A DNA stretch of 64,000 nt from a candidate division FCPU426 bacterium (GTDB taxonomy: Bacteria > Oederibacteriota > JAAXVQ01 > JAUVAV01): contig JAUVAV010000012.1 of NCBI GenBank assembly GCA_030591525.1, positions 1 through 64,000 on the forward strand, in the 5' to 3' direction. The notes beneath the pieces were generated by a model. The model was not told where the DNA came from and did no database searches. It worked only from the letters and a program-made list of their open reading frames with translations. Shown here in pieces: positions 40,401-48,100 of the stretch. Position 1 is the first letter of the stretch; each line of letters starts with the position of its first letter. Made by a program: the position numbers and the translations under genes.

Positions 40401-41058
40401 TCTCCAGCAGTTCCAGTTGATCCAGAAGTTCCAGAATCAGCCCGCGATTTTCCTCACTGCCAAAAGCCTGAATCAGCTCTATGCTTTTAGCATAAAGCTG
40501 TGGATCTTCGGCACCGAAAAGCTCCATAGCCGGAGAATCACAGATAGCCAGGCAATCCGCGCCGGTCAGCTTGCCTTCCTGCATAAAATAATCCGCCACA
40601 GCGCGTTTGACGGCGGAATCCGGGAGCATGGCCAGCTCCATGGTGGGAATAATGCCGGTCGCGCCCTCGACTGCCACTAATTTTAATTCCGAATGCTTGT
40701 CCATCAGACGATTAAGCATTTTCCGAATATTAGTCTGGATTTCATAATTGCAATGCAGGTCCTGTACCAGGATAAAGGTTAAATCCCCGGGCGCAAAACC
40801 CGCTTCCACGATTTTGCCCAGATTGGGCGGGATCCGGTATTCTGCGGCCAGCCTTTTATCGTGAGGTCCGAACAGGCGGGTTTTAGCCGACCCGTCGTTC
40901 TCATAGGTTTTAATATCAAAAGCCCAGCTGATGGTTGGCAATAGAAAGCACAGGCTGATTAACAGCGCTACGCTGCGCGTGATTACACTGCGCCGGGGCG
41001 CACGCCATTGCGACAGGCTCGCTATTTTATTAATATGGAAGAAAGATAGATTAAACAT
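34492..41058 (-). CDS. giant secreted multidomain protein (2188 aa): Tiki/TraB-like N-terminal domain, TM segments, two HExxH motifs, shared C-terminal domain
   Basis: Single uninterrupted ORF with RBS and signal peptide (RRSVITRSVALLISLCFLLPTISWAF). ILVQDLHCNYEIQ...VAVEGA...VTGGFH motifs; HETGHAALHE and HELKHFEDLGEHP; ends AIWAA*. Confidence 0.85.
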   Translation of the reverse strand: MFNLSFFHINKIASLSQWRAPRRSVITRSVALLISLCFLLPTISWAFDIKTYENDGSAKTRLFGPHDKRLAAEYRIPPNLGKIVEAGFAPGDLTFILVQDLHCNYEIQTNIRKMLNRLMDKHSELKLVAVEGATGIIPTMELAMLPDSAVKRAVADYFMQEGKLTGADCLAICDSPAMELFGAEDPQLYAKSIELIQAFGSEENRGLILELLDQLELLENQFYNQELKVFEQRRRTFMRGDLDVEAYHHHLIQQARGLKIALLPPALQARGAGRLDYHDQETQDRYLETKIHGRLARTANEKRLLSHRKYVEIVERIVSVAASRKDIQAYQKQTGKLSLAGVLNLLQALPEESRYTAEEEIEALEEAVGKALKFYALAEQRNHALLENTAQRARDRGESRVILVTGGFHTPAIIELIRNQGCSYVSLRPRMEEAGFSNNYFNQLRYPDQPTELERLLAQHAAGVSAISAPNQMVQPNFRALFISAMGFMREAVTRIQDHKSSTLEWDNLSLKRVKNNFIQIISEGANLIVVRLSKNKIDILQGVEAQTAGQTSVLASNNMRILSLFVFSMGAIAFVLSAFLPIVAPIVAPALGIGLIGVGIWWTAANFKTLAQLPQKNPALFKRGIIVSAILLPLTLLVFTMGTASAEAVNTLGVGNPAPKILLPGITASLQQVLSLPIFQNLTVYAHDAAAIPGRLSDFFTYLNTVVINPIGDIGLGFFAGMLFLVGQVSTGHGKKSKDTEPTFGNIYGTTPSRLTLAELEDELDRTTEQTLGIAVSRWEDLPVEGYDIIVGRDDMARTRKLLKQLGLGNLEALLARIISYKNENLQGITFATVDKLPEAVNNIIRLAVSIAVVRPKSGLFDPQKTAEDFDPLALLARFKNSWKADMEKLDRSLSSMTPANAAILKVYNSQELASIVEKGMPAIANMDAEQKHALGLNIMRYLAPFHETGHAALHELIYTMPDGEGGISWMTYFSQLFKRNPGVFIVKGVLKAIGGDVQELMPWQYFIETWCDKWALFLLKKSVNSGLLEDPAASQIVELFAAELSPEEEQAFEQFQKHLEKRGSNLLSFPVSANVPDSALYRASRNLASSEVPGRRLPRLNINFSFVNSLFFAVLGGTIATWLVHSHLLGFFAAGTYLMYRIIQMVYFEALGRIQPEALERNLKEWNEADDIFGNKWMKKNTWVLSRCTEYSYDKSNLELRPQAGNIIQQFFRRGFAPLYIENQKIHIHPIFLLLPRVMAEAYLIHELKHFEDLGEHPSWPKWRFELSAKIASARALHEIVKTNAMPATGLNPDAISLFPTPAHTKQVSEVMPVDSGIEPEYDGSGYEVNIPESMGALHMPKVDAKTNPQTIMAFGLNQKEESQPSLTQPVLVAEEPNIDEQEPDLIVPQVETEGDVLSGLDKMRKRAQTPKTAKFGVRPDASVTDTSSTQPAASPAPVSPIQPMAPASAPSAPFTLAELSAAADIPLALSQAVPLMSGFFDQWRGQVDPLPPPSFHTNNPALADAMRYLLAMQAPSGSEDWMNFQAAVTINTLTMGPTGQLIGLPPTINGMMALTLEPGNTFQVGNDVLVNMTAIPINAIQNSDQSATVKELINANNQLMQGLINANALNNYILLTMEQAETHRHLLGHLYLPEPVQAQVSTENTELLKKLGLDSQALGVDSKARAMLEQVNEVLKDGDGLVVVYPSDIGVASAASLQSLATHAESMGLSPIHLGPVDDMFGISEELEDRVNNELSIKMPGKSKMEALAKKPLTQKRYLSAVDGLDNLLDKALVLRGKHGRHGTPWPEGTTFLESGVYYKQDTRSPEEKAADSVGERLPVPEPTKFLLSSGLVKTFSMVVLGLAAVGLILRSLSGRARKTTLEKELKPQRLPLLYLVQPEFFSAFLKALRLMTRIVTGNVGDLVGKHPQLGQQLLDLQQLMDKGIKLESLKGQPSKIPDSLKIPLNILIWIKDTLRKIPFFEEFLIWRGINLDSLQPELLMLINEFIKIEAVTWHFAKQAHMLSQVEMRADGLPEQLVRNLTTSRAEAKSILSAANQELAQLRLKTQPTAGELARISKLSTLMADMIFARRYQGALQQMDKNYSSFLLVKMIRMLLRELDRKDVNADYRTGVLEVLSLLEPLNLESIQIRTKAGLRVINIPAMLMENKSLLAQMLFNNHYDFLYMDGEAIPMPTPGQQLKAIWAA

Positions 41059-41094
41059 ATGTAATACTCCTCTGTAATGGATTAAATTATATCG

Positions 41095-41202
41095 AGTTCC
41101 TGTTGCGGAAAGAGCAAATTCCCCTCCCTTGACGGGAGGGGATTATCCTAACCTCCCCCCTCAAGGGGGAGGAATTTATTTTGGCTTTCCGCAACAGATA
41201 CT
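41095..41202. repeat. 108-bp element with the same terminal inverted repeat but a different interior
   Basis: AGTTCCTGTTGCGGAAAG...CCCCTCCCTTGACGGGAGGGG...CCTCCCCCCTCAAGGGGGAGG...CTTTCCGCAACAGATACT; interior-related partial copy at about 17081-17152. Confidence 0.8.
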
Positions 41203-41328
41203 ATTTAATGGTATTTTTGTTTGTTCTTTCTACGCAGGCTAAAGCCTGCGGCTGCCTTTCTTGTTCTAAAATATACTTTTATTATATCATATATTTACAC
41301 TTGTTGCAAATTGGAGCATAATTTTTTA

Positions 41329-44300
41329 TTAGGCCGCGCTTCCTATAGTTGGACCTCTCCTTGGCTCAACTATAGGCTGACCATTTTCATCCAATATGTT
41401 CAATAACTTCAAACGGTTGAATAGCGAGGACCGCTCGAAAATCACGTCCGGCAAGCTCATGACCCTTACTTTTCCCCCAATTTCTATTTGAATTGTCCGC
41501 TTTTCACCCGGCATAGCCTCTAAAATTGTCAAAACATCCTCTACCGCGCCCGGGTCAATGGCCATGACCTGGTTCATGACTCTTAATAGCCCGAGAATCA
41601 CAATTTCCTGCGCCCGGGGCCATTTCGAGGCCGATTGAAGCTTTTTATTCATCCAAGCGCTCTTCATTACTGAACTTACCCAGGCCGAGGCAAGTTCCGG
41701 GCCGGTATTCACCTGGTAGGCAAAGTATTTATTTGGCCTCACAGAAGCGACAACAAAAATCCCGGTCCTGACTGCCGCTTCTGCGCTTAGAATTCCTCCT
41801 AACAGAAAGACCATGCCGGCCCATAGGCCGGATGAAATTCCCGTTGTCAAATATCCACGCGCCCTGGATAAAAATCTTGCCGCTTTCCAGCTCTCAACCC
41901 CGTTGAACGCCCTGGTTATGAACCGGCTTGCCGGAAGGGATGATTGAGGCACTATACCAAATTTTAGCATACGCTCAATTTCTTCCAGAACCTTAGGAAT
42001 ATTTTCGGCGGCGATAAAAATCGATTTCGGACGGACCGCAGTGCCTGTCCCAACCCCCTTGGCCTCTGCGGTTTTCATGATTTCGCCAACCAGGTTGCCA
42101 AAGCGGGTATTTTCCAGGGGAATGGTTATACGTGTTGAAGATCCGAAGCTCCTGGCAAACTCAATCAGTCCATTATAGGCTTCTATTACCTGCTTTGGTT
42201 CGAGATAAAACCCCAGCCAGGGATTGAACTGCGTACCTGAAATTTCCAGTTTAATCTTACTCTCTTTCACCAGGGTCTGCATAACCGCGACTTGCAAATC
42301 CGAATAATATTCCAGCAGCAAGCGTTCGGGATTACCGGCATCCAGACTGCCGAGTCTAAATACCTCTTTCTTATCAATAATAGCCTGTACCAGCCGGGCC
42401 AGTGAGGAATTGCCTAATTTTAACTCTTCCAGGGATTTTTTCCCGGCATTAATTTCCACTGCCAGGCTTTCTCCCTCCATAAAGTCTCTGGCCAGGGCCA
42501 GTACCCGCTCAGTGGGAGAACCCGGAACACACGCGAGCCGGCCGTTATGATATGCTATGCCAGCCAAAGCCAAGTGGACTGGCGTGCTGACAAACTTTTC
42601 CAGACCCGGCCGGCCGGCCTGGGTTTCTTCTTGGGCCAGCTTAAGAATGTTTCTTAAATCGTCCTCCAAATAGAAATTTCCGACCAGCGGAATCCGGGCG
42701 CGATAACCCTGTTGCCCTGACCAGACCAGGGCTTTTGAAATAATGTCCTCTTGTTCAACACGCATGTCTATCACGGGTTCTTTCACTCCCGTACCCGCGC
42801 CAAACCATGCCGCAACCTGCTGGCGGATATTCATCGGCAAATTCGTCAAGAATGCCATCACCTTGGCCGGTCCGCTTTCTATCTCCTGGCCCAGGATTCT
42901 TGCGCTGTGCAATTTCATGTCATTCCGGGAGACAAACTGCATCACAACATTATTTTCCAGCCTGACTTCAGGCATCATCAACAGCTCGGGATAATCGGTT
43001 AGCACACCACCCGGACGCAGGACAATGTAAAAATTCTGGCCTTTAATCTGAAAGGCATATATATTTTTTCCGGGATTGGAATAATTTTCACGGAACTGTA
43101 AACGCGTCTTTATGCTCTCCGGCAGAGTCCCCAAAAACGCTTTGGCCAGGGCCGCGTCATATCTTTCATTCACTTCCTTAGCTCTCGCCTGGGCAGCCAG
43201 CCCTTTTACGTTTTCTTCCAGCCTGACAAACAAACGCAGCATGGCTTCCTTTACCAGCATGAAGTGCCTCTGGAAATCCGCCTTTTCGAAGCTGGTGGAA
43301 GGCGCAAAAAGGTTTTCTTTCCTGGCCAGCAACTGGTCCAGTGAAGTGCGTTTATTGCGAATCAGGGAAAAATAGGGATTGGGTACATCGGTTCGGGTAA
43401 TGCGCGGTTTAATTGCCAGGTAGGAGACCTGGTTTTCACGCAGGGCCTGCTCGACATGCGAGGCATGAAAACCGCCGGTAATCAGCACTGCCAGCCCTTG
43501 CCCCTGGCTCTGCATGTGACTGAGCAAATTTCGCACAAAGGCCGAGGAACGCTGGTCTGCCACTTTATAAAAATCCGCGGCTTGGGCCAGAAATTCATCC
43601 AGCCGCAGGATCCCGGAATCAATATCCGGCTCAATCACATAACGGTAACAAACCTCTTCCAGAAAACGGAGCATCGCGGCCGCGGAAAATTCTTTACGAT
43701 GCGAGCGGAAATACTTCAAATCCTTCTCCGTAGCGCTGATATTAACCATGCTCTCCATCACCTTGAGCAGGTAAAGATAGTGATCCAGTTGCCGCTGATC
43801 CGGCGAAGTATACAGTTTGCGGCGCAGTCCTTGGTCCAGGCTCTCGGCGTCTTCCAGCAGACGCTCGTAATCGAGGGTGGCGGTGAGCGGAAGCTTGTGA
43901 TTCACGGCATAGAGCGTTAACGCCTTAAAGGAAGCGGTTTCTATTCCCTGCTTCCGGGCCTCGCCCAGGAGAAAATCACAGTAATTTTCGAGAGTAATAT
44001 TTTCGTAATCATATTCCTCTTGCTTATGATCCAGCTTAGCCAGGCCCATATTGTAAAGCGGCTTCTTGAGGCGCACCAAGGCGTCCCGTATGTCTTCGCA
44101 ATAGCCCTGGCTTTCTTCATTGAGAAATGTGAGCAGGGATTTCTTATTTGCCTGGTACAAGGCCTTATCCTCAATGCCTTCCAGTGCCAGGGGCTTATCA
44201 CCCGTACCGGCCTGGTACTCCGCTCCGGTAATCAAACCCCTCCGCATGAAGTACTGCCCTATGTCTATTTTGACTTTTTTAACGGGAAAGGCTGAGAGCA

Positions 44301-44682
44301 GGGAAACATCCACTTTTTCGCTATCGCCTTCCACTCCGATCAGGCGCAACTGGTTGCGCTCGGCCAGCTTGCGGATAATAGCCGCGATATTGCCCTGGAC
44401 TTCATAGTTGCAGTGCAAATCCTGAATATACACCACAGTGTATTGGGAAGTGCTTTTATGACAGCCGGTTATTATCCCGCATTTCTCCGGAATTTTAATA
44501 ACCGCGCCGTTAGCCTTTAAGGCTGTCTGGCCCGGACCGGATTCTACACCAGCCGCATAAACCCGGCTATCGAAAACAAAAGCCGTATAGGGGAAAATGA
44601 AACAAATAGACATTAGGAAGGAAATGATTTTTATCCGGGTTTTTCTCCGGGCGTTCTGCCCGGCATTTAAAGAAGATTTCAT
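41329..44682 (-). CDS. large secreted protein (about 1117 aa): Tiki/TraB-like N-terminal domain, shared C-terminal domain
   Basis: Signal peptide; VYIQDLHCNYEVQGNIAAII...LIGVEGD...YFMRRGLITGAEY...LITGGFHASHV, colinear with the N-terminus of the 2188-aa protein; ends TIGSAA*. Confidence 0.85.
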   Translation of the reverse strand: MKSSLNAGQNARRKTRIKIISFLMSICFIFPYTAFVFDSRVYAAGVESGPGQTALKANGAVIKIPEKCGIITGCHKSTSQYTVVYIQDLHCNYEVQGNIAAIIRKLAERNQLRLIGVEGDSEKVDVSLLSAFPVKKVKIDIGQYFMRRGLITGAEYQAGTGDKPLALEGIEDKALYQANKKSLLTFLNEESQGYCEDIRDALVRLKKPLYNMGLAKLDHKQEEYDYENITLENYCDFLLGEARKQGIETASFKALTLYAVNHKLPLTATLDYERLLEDAESLDQGLRRKLYTSPDQRQLDHYLYLLKVMESMVNISATEKDLKYFRSHRKEFSAAAMLRFLEEVCYRYVIEPDIDSGILRLDEFLAQAADFYKVADQRSSAFVRNLLSHMQSQGQGLAVLITGGFHASHVEQALRENQVSYLAIKPRITRTDVPNPYFSLIRNKRTSLDQLLARKENLFAPSTSFEKADFQRHFMLVKEAMLRLFVRLEENVKGLAAQARAKEVNERYDAALAKAFLGTLPESIKTRLQFRENYSNPGKNIYAFQIKGQNFYIVLRPGGVLTDYPELLMMPEVRLENNVVMQFVSRNDMKLHSARILGQEIESGPAKVMAFLTNLPMNIRQQVAAWFGAGTGVKEPVIDMRVEQEDIISKALVWSGQQGYRARIPLVGNFYLEDDLRNILKLAQEETQAGRPGLEKFVSTPVHLALAGIAYHNGRLACVPGSPTERVLALARDFMEGESLAVEINAGKKSLEELKLGNSSLARLVQAIIDKKEVFRLGSLDAGNPERLLLEYYSDLQVAVMQTLVKESKIKLEISGTQFNPWLGFYLEPKQVIEAYNGLIEFARSFGSSTRITIPLENTRFGNLVGEIMKTAEAKGVGTGTAVRPKSIFIAAENIPKVLEEIERMLKFGIVPQSSLPASRFITRAFNGVESWKAARFLSRARGYLTTGISSGLWAGMVFLLGGILSAEAAVRTGIFVVASVRPNKYFAYQVNTGPELASAWVSSVMKSAWMNKKLQSASKWPRAQEIVILGLLRVMNQVMAIDPGAVEDVLTILEAMPGEKRTIQIEIGGKVRVMSLPDVIFERSSLFNRLKLLNILDENGQPIVEPRRGPTIGSAA

Positions 44683-45048
44683 TTTGGCTCTCCGCAATAG
44701 ATACTATAATACTGCAGTATTTTTCGCAACGCAAGTAATCGGATACAATATTGCTTATAATATGTTATTATCGGCCGCAGCAAGCAGCGCCTTTATAGAA
44801 ATTACAACCATAGCAATTATTTTTAGGGGCACAAGAATCCAAGATTTTAGTATATCACACAAAGCCAAACAAGGCAAGCGTGTTGTTTTAAAACGGTTTG
44901 TTTTATTTTGTTTTAAACCAGGGCTTTTATAGCACGCTTGGCTTTCCGGCCTGTTTTTGCGGATAATATGCGGGCTGGCACATCTGTCGCATTTCTTTGG
45001 GCGCGATAAATCACGCCCCTACGGTATTCAATTCACGCGCAATTAATA

Positions 45049-45088
45049 TAAAAAAAGCCCGGCTCCTGAATAACAGAAGCCGGGCTTT
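45049..45088 (-). terminator. Rho-independent terminator of the giant 5471-aa gene
   Basis: On the minus strand: AAAAGCCCGGCTTCTGTTATTCAGGAGCCGGGCTTTTTTTAT, a GC-rich hairpin plus T-tract starting about 15 nt after the stop codon. Confidence 0.88.
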
Positions 45089-45102
45089 TGGGTTCGAAAA
45101 GA

Positions 45103-48100
45103 TCAGGCAGCGCTGCCGGGCAAGTTCAGTTTCATCGGCTTTTTGATCGGCTCCAACTGCAGATTAATAATGGTTATGCCCCTGTCTCCTAGGCTCTTAA
45201 AGATATAGCCGATCTTGCGGTCATCAGTAAGCGTCCTGGGCACGGTTTCTGGCGTCAGTTGCACTTTCAAGGCATAGCTATGCTTATCGTATTTCATATT
45301 AACCTGGAACTGCAGCATGCCCAGAACCTGGACCACATCCTCAGTTAACTTTATCTTAGCCGCGTTGGATATATCGGAATCCACAACAGTTACCAAGTGT
45401 TCCAGAGCAAACCGGATGGCCCGGTTGCGCATATTCTCTGAAACTGCCTGCTGCGTTCCCTTAATCCCCAGGTTTTCTATGGCCTTCACAAACCCGGGAT
45501 TTTGCATAAGCGCTGGCAAAGTAATCTTCTGATAAGTCTGGTAGGACATGCCGAATTGTTGGGTAAAGCTTTCCAGGTTTTGCTCTACTTGCGCATTATT
45601 ACCCGCCTGCATTAGATTCAAAATTACGCCGGCGGCCTGCGCCATCTCCGGATCAGTTGACGCGAAACCAGTGGTCTGCAATTGTTCAGCCACGGCATTA
45701 GTGGGATTCAGATTAAAGGCGATCTTCCCGGACTGGATCCACACCAGGGCGCCCTCCATGGCCACAGCCGCTCCGGCTGCCAGGGCCGCCAATCCCAAGG
45801 CCACGGGCAGAACTCCGGATACAGTTCCCAGAACCACTCCGCCGATTATGGCCGCTACTGTGCCAAGGCCCAGCATTTGCTGACCCGCGGTCCTGACATT
45901 GGCAGTGGGTTGATTATCCCGGTTCAAATCCTCCACGCTGAAAAAGTACTGCATGATCCGCTGGACCATGGGAGGAGTGATCATTTCCTGATAAGCCGCG
46001 TAAGAAATTCCAAAGGTCTCCTCGAACTCAGTCTTCTTGGCCGGACGGACACGGCCGGAAGCGCTCTCTATTTCCCCGGCCTTAACCTGCATTTGTGAAT
46101 AGGCCCCATTCTCTATTTCTAGCATAGCCTGGTTAATCTCTATCAAATCCCTTTCTTTAAATTTATAACCCCCAAATTTTTCAGCGATAAAATCACAGGC
46201 CAGCTCCAGCACAGCATTTCCGTGAGCCATGTTTTGCAGATCCTCTCCATTGGTAATATATTGCTTGATGAATTCCGTCACAGGGTAATAATCACCTTTG
46301 AATTCCCAGCTTTGCGATAATACACTGTTCAGGAATTTTTGCTCCGGCTCGGTGAGTATAACGTTCTTAGCCGCCTGGATCGCGCCGTTGAACAGCACTT
46401 CGGAGAAACGCCGCTCAAAGAAAGCCAGTGCGTTTTCTGGCACATGGATAACTCCGGCCTGGTCAGCGCCTTCGGCTGGCGCGCCGATATTAACAACGCG
46501 GAGCCCTCCTTGTTTGGCCTCAATGCTCATCCTCTGCCAGATGTTCGGCATAACCGTGGAATCCGGGGAAGCCGGAATTGCCGGCACGAGGTCGAACAGG
46601 GCGGCCAGCATGTGCATATAGCCGTAGGTTTTCGCGTTCTTGGCTACGTTAAGCTTTACGCCAAGCAAACTCATGATTCCGGCCAATGCTGTATAAGCCT
46701 CTGTCCCGTCATGGCTCGGACCCATCGCGTCCTTCCAGGCCTTTACCACGCCGTCCGTATGCAGAGACTGCCCGCCCGTTTCTTCGAAAAGAAGACGACT
46801 GCCCCCGACCGGCTCTACCATCTCATCTGTCGTCTTCGTCCGCGGTACAGGTATTATAAAACCGCCCAGGAAAGACAAGGCCACTGCTCCGGATGCCGTG
46901 CCAACACTACTGACCAGCAGTATGGCGGTCGCGGCTACCAGGCCGGTTAAAGGAACCAAATTTTCTTTTTTCAGCGATTTTCGGACCAATGCCTTAGCCA
47001 TGAAAGGAGTTAAACTTCGCATAGAGCTTAGGCTATCCTTCAACCCCAGTACGCTCAAAGATGTCCGGCTGAAAGTAACAGCCACGGGTTCAAATATGCC
47101 GAGGCGGTTTTTAAAGCCTGCGTAGACACGATTCCTCAACCTCTGCTCTATTCCATAGCGAAGTTGCAGGTCTTCTCTCCCGGCTTGCATATTGGCAAGA
47201 TAGTTTTGGGCCTGTTCCAGGGTCATGCTTTGGCCCTGGTAAGTTATAACCTCTGCCGCCGCTGCCTGGGCGGCTAATCCAGCAGCAGCCGCCACTCCAG
47301 CCGCGGCCGCGGCTGCGGTTACTGGTTCTGTGGCCGCTTGCCTCTCATTTATAAGCGCCTCCAGCTCAGCTATGGCCTGCGGCATACGGTGATACTGCGC
47401 CTTGGCCGCGGTTGATTGGCGCAAGATCGAAATAGGTATGTTTAAACCGCTAAAAACGGATTCCGCCGGTTGGCCCAGGTTCTCATAGAAACGCCAGTCA
47501 GCGCCGAATTTCTCAGCCATGGCCGGTTCTACCCACTGGGCGCCGTAGGTTTCATAATATCTTTGAATATCCGCGACCATCTGGAAATGATCGTTACTCC
47601 ACATAGTTTTCTGCGCTTCCGCCTTAGCCATCTCCATTGCCTTTTGATACCATTTATTGCCATGCTCTTGCTTCAGAATTTTTACCGCTTTCGGATTATT
47701 CTCATTCCATGTTGCCATATCCACGCTCACATCTGCTTTCCTATCCGCTTTCATCCCTGCCAGCGTATTCTCAAACCAGAGTGTTTTTTCTTTTTCTCCC
47801 ATTTGAAGAGGAGAGTTAACTGCCGCCGCCATCCCAAGGTATTGCGCTATTCCCTGCCAATCCTCGTTGTAAGCGCGGATCAGGTTGATTTTATAGGCAT
47901 CAGCCTGCAGGGCGCTCTGTAGAGTTGCTATATAATTAGTCACGAAAGGTATGCGCCATCCCCGCACTCCCATGCCCTCACCAATAGTCGGATTTTTCCC
48001 GAAAACCGAGGAAGGCGCATGCTTCCCGCCTGTTAATTCCGAAATTCCCCGGGCCTCGCGCAAGCGGCCGGGCAGGTTCTTGGCCGCGGTCCGCGCCAGT

